From contig JADJMO010000019.1 of the NCBI GenBank assembly GCA_016709545.1, positions 1 through 64,000 on the forward strand: 64,000 nt of DNA, written 5' to 3'. Positions 9,518-17,406 of this stretch are shown here, piece by piece (within the stretch, counting starts at the first letter, position 1; every line of letters begins with the position of its first letter). Below the pieces are notes generated by a model. It was not told the origin of the DNA, did no database searches, and saw only the letters and a list, made by a program, of their open reading frames with translations. A program made the position numbers and the translations under genes. The stretch is from Myxococcales bacterium. GTDB lineage: Bacteria; Myxococcota_A; Polyangia; Polyangiales; JADJMO01.

Positions 9518-10771
9518 TCACTGCGCTCGCCTGCGGCTCGCTCCGTTCACTTCTCCAGGACGGCCTGGGCCTCGGCGCGGGCGAAGCCCCTTGGGCCAGC
9601 GCGCGAGGTAGCTGCCGGCGACGCTCTTCTGCGCGGCGCCGCTCGAGAGCCGCATCTTCTCCACCGTGGCGCTCTCCACGAGCGCGCCGTCCGGGTAGAG
9701 CGCGAGGTAGCGATCGAACGCCGCGCGCGCGCCGCCGAAGTCGCCCGCCTTCTTCTTGTCGATGCCGAGCGTGAACAGATCGTTCTGCGCGCCGAGGTCG
9801 GACGACTTCTTGGCGACCGCCGTCGTGAGCGCCGTGGGCGCGGCCTCGACGGTCGCCGCCGGCGCCGCGGTCATCGTCGGCGCAGGCGACGGCGTCGGTG
9901 CGAAGAGCGACGCTTTCGGGTGGAGCGGCGATTTCGGCTGGAAGGCTGGCTCCGACGGCGGCAAGGGCGGAGACGGCAGCGGCTCCGACCCCGGGGATCC
10001 CGCGACGGTCGCGCCCTTCGCCGCGGGCGCCGCAGCGACCATGCTGCAACCCGCCGGCCACTTGCCGCCCGCGTTCAGGACGGTCTCGACCCCGTGGAAG
10101 CGCACGACGACCCGCCCCTCCGTGACCTCGACGCGCGTCGGCGAGGCGACCTCGCACGAAGGATCGAGCGGCACCACGCTCACCCGGAACGCGGTGCCCC
10201 GCACCTCGATCTCGGTGTCTCCGGTGCGCACGAGGAATCGCCGGCCCGTGCTCACCTTGGCCACCTGGAAGCGCGCCGCGCCCGCCGAGAGCGCGAGCAC
10301 GTCGGCGCTCTGCACGCCGACCAGCGTGAGGTCGCCGCCCTCCTCGAGCGCGACCTGGCTCCCCGTCGACATCTGCAGCTGTGCGGCGCCACCGGCCATC
10401 GCCCGCACGCGATCGCCTGCCTGCAGCGTGACGTCCCCGTGCAGCGGCTCGGACATGCCCATGCGCCAGACGGTCGGCTCTCCTGCGACGGCCCGCGCGC
10501 GCACCGACGTGGCGGCGATCGGCGTGCTCGGGGTGGTGTGCGTACGCACGAGGAAGATCGACGCCGCCGCGGCGGCCACCGCGAGCGCGACTCCGCCCCC
10601 GACCAGGCGCCGCCGGCGCGCGTCGCGGACCCGCTTGGCCTGCGCGATCGCCGCCGCGGCCACCGCGATGGCGCGCGCGCGTTCGAGCTCGGTAGGGGCA
10701 CGGGTCTCCGCTGGCGCGGCCTTCGCGAGGGCGTCGGTGGCCAGCTTGGCGAAGAGAGGACGATCGCTCAT
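9518..10771 (-). CDS. FecR-domain anti-sigma/regulator-like membrane protein
   Basis: The start ATG at 10771 overlaps the stop of the upstream sigma gene (ATGA), the classic ECF sigma/FecR arrangement. A cytoplasmic N-terminus of about 55 residues is followed by one membrane helix (VGGGVALAVAAAAASIFLV). An extracytoplasmic FecR-type beta domain comes next (GDRVRAMAGG..., FLVRTGDTEIEVRGTAFRV, VEVTEGRVVV). A Pro/Ala-rich linker leads to a C-terminal helical segment (GDFGGARAAFDRYLALYPDGAL) resembling a TPR. The last residues look shifted: an alternative frame gives KGFARAEAQAVLEK with a stop at 9547, suggesting an extra G near 9590. It probably transmits an envelope signal to the sigma factor. 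Confidence 0.75.
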   Translation of the reverse strand: MSDRPLFAKLATDALAKAAPAETRAPTELERARAIAVAAAAIAQAKRVRDARRRRLVGGGVALAVAAAAASIFLVRTHTTPSTPIAATSVRARAVAGEPTVWRMGMSEPLHGDVTLQAGDRVRAMAGGAAQLQMSTGSQVALEEGGDLTLVGVQSADVLALSAGAARFQVAKVSTGRRFLVRTGDTEIEVRGTAFRVSVVPLDPSCEVASPTRVEVTEGRVVVRFHGVETVLNAGGKWPAGCSMVAAAPAAKGATVAGSPGSEPLPSPPLPPSEPAFQPKSPLHPKASLFAPTPSPAPTMTAAPAATVEAAPTALTTAVAKKSSDLGAQNDLFTLGIDKKKAGDFGGARAAFDRYLALYPDGALVESATVEKMRLSSGAAQKSVAGSYLARWPKGLRPRRGPGRPGEVNGASRRRAQ

Positions 10772-11496
10772 CGGCCACCTCGCTGCATGAGATCGCGGAA
10801 CTCGGGGTCGTCGCGGAGGCGCTCTTCGAGGTCGCGGCGTCCACGCACGAGGCGCGACTGCGCAGCCGCCACGCTCACCTCGGTGATCTCGGCCACCTCG
10901 CGCAGGTCGAACCCCGCGACGTCGTGGAGGACCAACGTCCACGACTTCTGGGGGTCGAGGGCCGCGAGGTGCTCGCGCACCTTGCCGAGGAGGTTCTTGG
11001 TGCCGATGCGGTGCTCGAGGTCGGGTTCGCCCATCAGCGACTCCGGGTCGAGCTCGGCCGGGTCGAAGATCTTCCGCGCGGTGGTGCGGCGACGGAGCTC
11101 CTTCCAGATCGTGTGCGCCGTGATGCGGGCGACCCACGTGTCGAGCGAGCACTCGCCGCGGAAGCGGGGCAGAGAATCGACGATCGCGATCAAGACGTTC
11201 TGGACCGAGTCCTCGTGGTCGACCTCACGACGGCCGAGGAGCCGCACGATGGTCGCGTCGATGCGAGGCCGTGCGCGGTCGTGGAAGGCCGTGGCGACGG
11301 ACGGGTCACCCGCGAGGATGCCGTTGACGATCTCGAGGTCGTCGAGGGTGGGGCGGCGATCTTCCCCGCCTCCCTTCTGGACGAAGGACTCCGGCGCCTC
11401 GTCGTCCGACGGAACGGCACTCCCCGGAGCGGGGGGCACGAGTCGGAGGGCAGGGCGGGCCGGCACATCTGCATGGTACCGCGACCCTCGCGACAT
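10768..11496 (-). CDS. ECF-type RNA polymerase sigma factor
   Basis: The protein has about 242 residues; the likely start is ATG at 11496 (MSRGSRYHADVPARP). Region 2 is visible as HEDSVQNVLIAIVDSLPRFRG and SLDTWVARITAHTIWKELRRR; region 4 is LREVAEITEVSVAAAQSRLVRGRRDLEERL, a helix-turn-helix. An unusual N-terminal extension of about 60 residues, rich in Pro and acidic residues, precedes region 2. It overlaps the FecR-domain gene by four bases, so the pair is cotranscribed. The divergent neighbour at 11548 encodes a Cys-rich lipoprotein, a possible target of this sigma factor, but no promoter motif could be confirmed. Confidence 0.88.
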   Translation of the reverse strand: MSRGSRYHADVPARPALRLVPPAPGSAVPSDDEAPESFVQKGGGEDRRPTLDDLEIVNGILAGDPSVATAFHDRARPRIDATIVRLLGRREVDHEDSVQNVLIAIVDSLPRFRGECSLDTWVARITAHTIWKELRRRTTARKIFDPAELDPESLMGEPDLEHRIGTKNLLGKVREHLAALDPQKSWTLVLHDVAGFDLREVAEITEVSVAAAQSRLVRGRRDLEERLRDDPEFRDLMQRGGR

Positions 11497-11547
11497 CAGG
11501 CGGTTCTCGTGCCTGTCAGGCGCTTCTCGGTGGTACTGAGCAGGTGA

Positions 11548-12372
11548 ATGCAGCGGGCAGGTAGGTGGGCGGCGCAGCTGGTGGGCCTCGTGCTCGCCGG
11601 CGTGAATGGGGGTTGCAGTGGCGCCGACCTCGTCTTTCCCGCCGAAGACACCGGTCCCGGAGGCACGGCGGCGGTGGAAGACTCCGGCGCGATCGAGACG
11701 AGCGACTCGACGGCATCCGACGCCACCGACGCGGGGTGTACGGCGACCGTGTGTGGTGCGCTGTGCGTGGACACCACCTCCGACCCGGCGAACTGCGGCG
11801 CCTGCGGGAAGGTCTGCAGCGGCGCGACCCCAGCCTGCCTCGGCGGAAGCTGCGGCTGTCCCGCGAGCGGCAAGTGCGGAGGCGTCGGCGCGACCTGCAC
11901 CGACGTCACGAGCAACGCGGACCACTGCGGCGCCTGCGGCAAGCGGTGTGCGGCCGGAGAGATGTGCGTGGGGAGCGCGTGCACCTGTCGACCGAACGCC
12001 ACCAACTGCGGCGGCACCTGCGTCGACACCCGGAACGATCCCGCGCACTGCGGTGGGTGCGGCAAGGCGTGCGGTGGCAGCCTCGTGTGCTCGGGCAGCG
12101 CCTGCGGCGCGAAGTGCGCGGGGAGCCTCACCGAGTGCGCGGGCGCGTGCGTGGACCTTTTGACGAGCAATGCCCACTGCGGCGAGTGCGGTCGCAAGTG
12201 CGACGTCGATCGCGTGTGCGTGGCCGGCGAGTGCCGCGAGTACGTCGGCGCCGCGTTCTGCAAGGCGTGCCCCTGCGCCGCTTGCACCGGTGATCGCCCC
12301 CGCTGCTGTCCACCGCTCTCGAGCGGTGGGAGCCCCATTTGCATCGAGGCGACGAGCTGTCCTACGCCATGA
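11548..12372 (+). CDS. Cysteine-rich myxobacterial lipoprotein
   Basis: The protein has 274 residues, with a signal peptide ending in a lipobox-like VNGGC (C23). An acidic Thr/Asp/Ala linker follows, then about six repeats of the form C(x)VD(x)nP(x)NCG(x)CG(x)xC, for example DPANCGACGKVC, NADHCGACGKRC and DPAHCGGCGKAC. A Cys cluster (CKACPCAACTGDRPRCC) closes the protein. It is an outer-membrane or surface lipoprotein by its signals; this repeat class is abundant in myxobacteria and has no assigned function. It is divergent from the sigma factor gene, 51 bp apart, so a shared regulatory region is likely. Confidence 0.8.
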   Translation: MQRAGRWAAQLVGLVLAGVNGGCSGADLVFPAEDTGPGGTAAVEDSGAIETSDSTASDATDAGCTATVCGALCVDTTSDPANCGACGKVCSGATPACLGGSCGCPASGKCGGVGATCTDVTSNADHCGACGKRCAAGEMCVGSACTCRPNATNCGGTCVDTRNDPAHCGGCGKACGGSLVCSGSACGAKCAGSLTECAGACVDLLTSNAHCGECGRKCDVDRVCVAGECREYVGAAFCKACPCAACTGDRPRCCPPLSSGGSPICIEATSCPTP

Positions 12373-12399
12373 CCCGAGGGCCGAGCTAGGTTCGTTGCG

Positions 12400-13290
12400 A
12401 TGCCCGGCACCATCGTCGTCGTGGTCGTGCTGTCTGCGGGAGAGCTCCACTGCCCCCCCGCCGACGCCGCGATCGTGGCCATGAGGGGCACCTTGATCGC
12501 CGGCGAGCAGGTGCTCGTCCGCGAGGTGCAGAAGCCCCTCGACGACGACAAGCTCGTGGCGCTCCGGACTTCCACCGGCTCGACCGCGGTCGTCGAGATC
12601 GCGTGGAGTCACCCCGACCACGCGAGCGTGCACCTGCACGTCGGGACGGGAGGAAAGGACTTCGCCGACCGGGATCTCAGCTTCACCTCGTCCGACGTCG
12701 AGAGCGAACGGGGCCGCACCGTGGGGCTCGTTCTCTCCTCCATGCTCGAGGGAGCCGTCGCCGCGGCGAGGCCGGCCACGCCGGCAAGGAGCGGGCGGCT
12801 CGCGTACGGCCTCGATCTCCTGATCCAGGGTGCGCACGGGTTCGATGCGGACGAAGGCTCCTTCGGTGTGCGGACGGGGGCGTTCCTGCGGTTCGACGAG
12901 GGGTGGCTACGGGCCTCGATGGGATTCCGCTTCGGGACGAGCAGCCGCGCCGCCATGGAGGTCCTCGGTGCGCAGCTCTCGGTGGGCGGCGCGGGGTTCG
13001 TCCTCGACCGAGCGCGGTTTCGCGTCGCGCTGGGCGCCGACGTCGCGATCGGTCGCCAATGGGTCGAGCAACACCGGCCCGAGGGCGACCTCTCCCGGTC
13101 GCGGTGGGTGCTCGAAGTCGCTCCGTTCGTGCACCTGTCGTACGCGCTCGGCGCGCGCTTCTCGATCGTCGGAGAGACCGGTCCCGTGCTCACCTTGCCG
13201 CGCACGAGGGTGAAGGTGGGAGACGAGGATCGCGGAACGCTTTCTGTCCTTGGTTGGTCCGGAGGAGTCGGGGCGAGATTCCTGTTCTGA
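12400..13290 (+). CDS. Putative outer-membrane beta-barrel protein
   Basis: The protein has 296 residues. A short N-terminal hydrophobic stretch (TIVVVVVLSAG) may be a weak signal peptide. Residues from about 130 onward alternate hydrophobic and polar positions in strand-like segments (LAYGLDLLIQGAHGF, GVRTGAFLRF, FRVALGADVAIGRQWV, APFVHLSYALGARFSIVGETGPV). The last residues are VGARFLF, ending in Phe, as in many outer-membrane barrels. No family is recognised. It follows the Cys-rich lipoprotein by 27 bp on the same strand and may be co-expressed with it. Confidence 0.6.
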   Translation: MPGTIVVVVVLSAGELHCPPADAAIVAMRGTLIAGEQVLVREVQKPLDDDKLVALRTSTGSTAVVEIAWSHPDHASVHLHVGTGGKDFADRDLSFTSSDVESERGRTVGLVLSSMLEGAVAAARPATPARSGRLAYGLDLLIQGAHGFDADEGSFGVRTGAFLRFDEGWLRASMGFRFGTSSRAAMEVLGAQLSVGGAGFVLDRARFRVALGADVAIGRQWVEQHRPEGDLSRSRWVLEVAPFVHLSYALGARFSIVGETGPVLTLPRTRVKVGDEDRGTLSVLGWSGGVGARFLF

Positions 13291-13345
13291 CGGAACTTTA
13301 CAAGTGGGCTGCCTGATGCCCGGGGCATCTCGGTACAGGGGCAGC

Positions 13346-14187
13346 ATGACGCATCGTCTTTTCTCCTTGGCGCTGGTCCTGGGCACGATGGGCGCACTGG
13401 CCTTCGCCTGTTCGTCCTCCACGTCGATCGACCCCGGCGGCGCGGGGCTCGGCGGTGCTTGTGGCAAGGGCTGCACCGCACCACAGACCTGCGACCCGAC
13501 ACTGGGTTGCGTCGACTGCGCCAACGATGCGGCGTGTCCCGCCGGTCGCCCGCGGTGCCTGCACGGCAAGTGCGAGCTGTGCGCCTCCAACGCGGACTGC
13601 CCCGCCTCCGCGCCCGCGTGCACGCCGCGCGCCCACACGTGTAAGCCCGTGTGCACCGCGACCTCGTGCTCCGGCGACGCGCCCAAGTGCGACACGGCGA
13701 CGGGGGCGTGCGTCGGCTGCGCCGGCGATGCCGACTGCGCCGGCACCTCGCGGCCGTTCTGCGACCCGGTCACCAAGCAGTGCATCGGCTGCCTCGTCGA
13801 CAGTCAGTGTGGCACCGCGGCGCCACACTGCCTGCGCTCCGCCGGTCGCTGCGTGCAGTGCCTCACGAGCGCGGACTGCCCGGCGGGCACACCCATCTGT
13901 CGCAGCGAAGGGACCTGTCGCGCCGGGTGCACGTCCAACGCGGGCTGCCCGGCGAGCGCTCCCATCTGCAACGTGCCGACGGGGAGTGCGCCTCGTGCCT
14001 GAGCAACGCGGACTGCCCGGCGGGCGTGCCCGTGTGCGACGGTGAGCGCTGCGTGCAGTGCACCAACGACAAGAACTGCGGTGGCGCCACGCCGTTCTGC
14101 CGCGACAAGAAGTGCGTCGCGTGCAAGTCCGACAAGGACTGCCCGACCACCGCGCCGAAGTGCAACAACGGCACCTGCGCCGGGTGA
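13346..14187 (+). CDS. Cysteine-rich repeat lipoprotein, one frameshift
   Basis: The start is ATG at 13346, with a signal peptide and lipobox ALAFAC (C22). The mature part is a chain of repeats of about 20 residues, such as CVDCANDAACPAG, CELCASNADCPAS, CVQCLTSADCPAGTPIC and CVACKSDKDCPTTAPKC; that is, a C-x2-C-x3-D/x-x-C-P pattern. The frame breaks near 13980, in a GGGG run of CCGACGGGGAGTGC, and resumes as GECASCLSNADCPAG to a stop at 14187. One missing G repairs it to about 280 residues. It is predicted to be surface exposed; its function is unknown. Confidence 0.75.
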
Positions 14188-14195
14188 CCGGCTGA

Positions 14196-14384
14196 TCACC
14201 CCACGCGTCGGCGCGGCAGGCCGTGCAGCACCAGCACCGCCGCCACGAACGCGAGGGCGACGGTGCCGACCGTCCGCGCGTTGGCCTTCGCCCGCGCGCG
14301 GCCGGCGGCGATCTCGGCCGGCATCAGCGCGAGCGCGCACACCCAGGCGAGTACGCCGAGGTAGAGCGTGGCCCGCGGCTTCAC
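14196..14384 (-). CDS. Small two-helix membrane protein
   Basis: The protein has 62 residues with a GTG start at 14384. Two hydrophobic segments (LYLGVLAWVCALALMPAEIAA and TVGTVALAFVAAVLVLHGL) are separated by a basic loop. The start overlaps the stop of the lipocalin-like gene upstream (GTGA), so it is translationally coupled to it. No homologue is recognised. It could help localise the upstream product at the membrane, but that is a guess. Confidence 0.55.
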   Translation of the reverse strand: MKPRATLYLGVLAWVCALALMPAEIAAGRARAKANARTVGTVALAFVAAVLVLHGLPRRRVG

Positions 14385-15502
14385 ACGTACATCCGGATCC
14401 CGTGCCGGGGATCGTGGGTACCGATCTCGAGCGCGGCCGCGTCGCTCGTGAGCACCAGCGGCGCGCGGCCACGGGGGGTGAATCGCAGCCGCGCGCGGGC
14501 GATTTTGGAGTTGAGGCAGTAGGTCATCTCGCCGGTGGGGTTCGGGTAGTAGAGGCCTACCGTGTCGTCCGGCGTGAGCTCGATGTCGCCCTCGATCGTC
14601 GCACCGGCCTGGTGCGCCGAGAACTCCCACCGCCGCAGCCGCTCGATGCGCCCACGCGTGCGCGCGAGATCGAGCGCGCCGTGCACCTCGTAGCGCACGC
14701 CCTTGTGGCGGAGCGCGACGAGCGAGACGAGTGGTGTCGTGAGCCGCCCGACCTTCACCTTGCCGGAGAAGCCCTCGAGGACCACGCCGCGTCCCTCGGG
14801 CTCGTTCCACGTGTTGACGTGGGCCCACGCGTAGAGGTCGGCGTGCCCGACGCCCCAGTTGTGCCCCTCCATCGCGGGCCAGTCCTTGACCTCCCAGGTG
14901 CGACGCCCGTCCTTGCGGCGCACCTCGATCTCGCCGCTCGCGAGCGCGTCGAAGATCGGCGAGACGAGCTTGCTCTTCGGGAAGCGGCCCTCGTACATCG
15001 AGGGGAAGGGGAAGTGGACCAGCGGCGAAGGATCGCGCCGAGAGCTCGAGGTCGAAGCGGATGGCCGCCGCTCGTGCTCGATCTCGCCGACGAGCCGGCG
15101 GCCGTCGAACGACACCCCGGCCCACTCGAGGTGGTAGCGGCGCGCGCGGGCGAGCGTTGCCTCCTCTACGGCGACGGTGCGCTTGACGGCGACGTGGCGC
15201 AGCGGCGCGCCCTCGCCGGCCCCACCTGCTCGTGCATGAACGGCCTCGCGGTAGCTGATCGGCGGCGCGTCGTCGGGGAGCCGATCGAAGGCGATGGCCC
15301 AGGACTCGGCCACCGTGCGCCCGCGCTCGTGGGGAGGTCCGCCGCTCGTGCGCTCGGTCGGCGCGAAGATCGTGGCCTTGACCCACAGGGCGCGCTTGCC
15401 CGAGGGGTCGTTCAGCTTCACGAAGGTGCTCTCGAGGTGACCCTTGGCCGGGTCGACCGTGCCCCTGTCGAAGCGAGTGAGGTTCCAGCCTTCGGCGTCC
15501 AT
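14381..15502 (-). CDS. AttH/CrtC-like lipocalin-fold protein
   Basis: The protein has 373 residues, starting MDAEGWNLTRFDRG, with no signal peptide. It holds two beta-rich halves. The segment VHFPFPSMYEGRFPKSKLVSPIF and the motif WPAMEGHNWGVGHADLYAWAHVN resemble the repeated double-lipocalin fold of carotenoid 1,2-hydratase (CrtC)/AttH and tocopherol-cyclase-like proteins, whose hallmark is a G..NWG or E..NWG turn in the middle. Such proteins act on hydrophobic ligands. No carotenoid gene adjoins it, so the substrate is open. It is coupled to the 62-residue membrane protein downstream. Confidence 0.5.
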   Translation of the reverse strand: MDAEGWNLTRFDRGTVDPAKGHLESTFVKLNDPSGKRALWVKATIFAPTERTSGGPPHERGRTVAESWAIAFDRLPDDAPPISYREAVHARAGGAGEGAPLRHVAVKRTVAVEEATLARARRYHLEWAGVSFDGRRLVGEIEHERRPSASTSSSRRDPSPLVHFPFPSMYEGRFPKSKLVSPIFDALASGEIEVRRKDGRRTWEVKDWPAMEGHNWGVGHADLYAWAHVNTWNEPEGRGVVLEGFSGKVKVGRLTTPLVSLVALRHKGVRYEVHGALDLARTRGRIERLRRWEFSAHQAGATIEGDIELTPDDTVGLYYPNPTGEMTYCLNSKIARARLRFTPRGRAPLVLTSDAAALEIGTHDPRHGIRMYV

Positions 15503-15546
15503 CGGTGCACGAATCCTGCCCCCGGGTTAGACTCGCCACAAGCCAG

Positions 15547-16938
15547 ATGCGGTCGCCTTCCTTCTTTGTTCCCGCGGTCGCGGTCGGTTTCCTCTCGCTC
15601 GCCCTCGCGGCCGACGCGCGCGCGGACTGGCCGCTCGAGCCCACGGCCACGCCGAGCGTCGTCGCGACCTCGTGCAGCAAGCTCGATCCGCGCTGCCAGC
15701 GCGGGCCGTTCGTCGTGACCAAGACCGAGAAGATCGGCGCCGACTTCGACTTCGACACCGGCTGGTTGCCCAAGGACGCCGCGGTGCAGGTGCGCCTGCT
15801 CGCCTACCTGCACGGGCGCACGCGCGTGGATCTGGGCGGCACGGTGGACGCCACCTGGCCCGACCCGCTGCGCCTGACGCCCAAGGGCACCGCGGCCACG
15901 GGGCTGCTCGCGATCGACGACGGCTTCGTGGTCAAGGCGCAGGCGCGCTTCACGGTGAAGGTCGCCGGCAAGACCTACTCGTGGACCGGCGACATCCCGG
16001 GCGTGCCCAAGGTCGATCTCGCCACGGTGGCCACGACGGCGTTCGATCCGTTCGCGTTCGCCGGGAGCGGCCTGCCGCCGATCAAGACCAGCGGCAAGAC
16101 CAAGCCGCTCGAGCTCTACAAGCTCGACATCACCGACTCGATCATCCCCATCCCGGGGATCGGCGGCGGTTTCCAGCTCGAGGGCGAGGCCGAGTTCGCG
16201 GCCGACTACCAGACCCTGCGCGTCGCCTTCGACGAGCTCGTGAGCAAGGGCAGCGTGCCCGACGTCACCGCGACCAACCCGTTCACCAAGCTGGCGCTCG
16301 CGTCGTCTCCCGGTGTCGACACGACGATGAACGTGCACGGACAGCTCGGGCAGCAGACCACCCTGCACTTCGTGCCCGGCTTCTTCTTCGAGATCCTCGG
16401 CTCCAAGTTCAGCGTCGATCTCGTCGACATCCCCGTCGCGCTGCCGCGCAGCGAGAAGGCCTGGGATTTCGACCCGGTGGCGTTCCGCTTCCCGCTGCCG
16501 CGCATCGAGGCTCGCCCGTCGCCGATCGAGCTCGGGAACATCCCCGTCGGCAAGGAGACCTCGGTGCTGGTCACCGTGTTCGACACCGGCGAGGCGGCGC
16601 TCTCGGCCGACGCGGACGATCCGACCAAGGTCGCGGTGGTGACGACCAAGCACCTCGACGTCGCCGCGGGCACCACCGAGTCGCTGCGCGCCACGATCAC
16701 GCCTACCGCGCCGGGGCCGATCGAGACCGCCATCGTGGTGCAGTCCAACGACCCGTTCTCACCCAAGCTCACCATCAAGATCCGCGCGCAGGCTGGCGAC
16801 GGCGCCGCTCCACCCGCGGAGACCGAGACGGCTGCCGCGGGTGGGTGTGGCTGTCGGTTCGGCGACCGGGCCGACCGATCGTCGCTCGCGCTCGGCGCTC
16901 TCGCGGCCCTGCTCCTGCTCCGTCGCCGTCGCGGGTAA
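15547..16938 (+). CDS. Exported protein with MYXO-CTERM-like sorting signal
   Basis: The protein has 463 residues and starts at ATG 15547, giving a clear signal peptide (VAVGFLSLALAADARA). The body is beta-rich. Around residues 330-420 it has an immunoglobulin-like segment (SPIELGNIPVGKETSVLVTVFDTGEAALSAD..., IVVQSNDPFSPKLTIKIRAQ) resembling ASH/choice-of-anchor domains. The C-terminus is GGCGCRFGD, then a hydrophobic stretch LALGALAALLLL, then RRRRG. This is the MYXO-CTERM pattern: a cysteine motif, a transmembrane helix and an Arg tail. Known family members are processed and anchored to the cell surface. It is the strongest taxonomic marker in the window. Confidence 0.82.
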   Translation: MRSPSFFVPAVAVGFLSLALAADARADWPLEPTATPSVVATSCSKLDPRCQRGPFVVTKTEKIGADFDFDTGWLPKDAAVQVRLLAYLHGRTRVDLGGTVDATWPDPLRLTPKGTAATGLLAIDDGFVVKAQARFTVKVAGKTYSWTGDIPGVPKVDLATVATTAFDPFAFAGSGLPPIKTSGKTKPLELYKLDITDSIIPIPGIGGGFQLEGEAEFAADYQTLRVAFDELVSKGSVPDVTATNPFTKLALASSPGVDTTMNVHGQLGQQTTLHFVPGFFFEILGSKFSVDLVDIPVALPRSEKAWDFDPVAFRFPLPRIEARPSPIELGNIPVGKETSVLVTVFDTGEAALSADADDPTKVAVVTTKHLDVAAGTTESLRATITPTAPGPIETAIVVQSNDPFSPKLTIKIRAQAGDGAAPPAETETAAAGGCGCRFGDRADRSSLALGALAALLLLRRRRG

Positions 16939-16952
16939 CGCTCGCCTGATCC

Positions 16953-17399
16953 GTGGGACACACGGGCATGCAGGAGCACTACCAGGAGGCCGGTCCGGGC
17001 GAGAACGCCGAGCAGGTGTTCGCCGACGACCCCGAGATGCTCGCGATGATCCGCAAGGCGCGGCAGGAGCAGGGCACCGTCAGCAAGAAGCCGATCGCGT
17101 GGCAGATCTTCCTCGTGGGGCTCGGGCTGTTCGTGTCGGCGGCCACCACGATGCCTGCGCTGCTCGACATCATCCACTTTCATTTCGTGCTGCCGAGCGC
17201 CGGGCTGTTCGGCGGCATGTCCCTCGCGCTCGGCATCCTCGGGCATCGCCCGGGGCAGTACGAGATCGACCAGGGCCTTGGCAACGAGCCGAAGAAGGCC
17301 ACGCTCTGGAAGCCGCTCAAGGGCATCGAGCGCCTCGGCGCCTTCGCGCTCGGCCTCGGCGCACCCGCCGCCGCGATCGTGCTGCAGCTCCTGAGCTAA
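16953..17399 (+). CDS. Small membrane protein of unknown function
   Basis: The protein has about 148 residues with a GTG start at 16953; ATG at 16968 is an alternative. A hydrophilic N-terminus is followed by three hydrophobic segments (WQIFLVGLGLFVSAATTM, FVLPSAGLFGGMSLALGIL, LGAFALGLGAPAAAIVLQLL). No known family is recognised. It converges on the acylase gene with only 7 bp between the stops and no visible terminator. Confidence 0.55.
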   Translation: MGHTGMQEHYQEAGPGENAEQVFADDPEMLAMIRKARQEQGTVSKKPIAWQIFLVGLGLFVSAATTMPALLDIIHFHFVLPSAGLFGGMSLALGILGHRPGQYEIDQGLGNEPKKATLWKPLKGIERLGAFALGLGAPAAAIVLQLLS

Positions 17400-17406
17400 C
17401 CCGAAG

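Noticed and set aside
10768..12837. One 689-codon frame continuing upstream of the sigma factor
   Set aside because: The upstream part is antisense to the Cys-rich lipoprotein; sigma homology begins only near the ATG at 11496.
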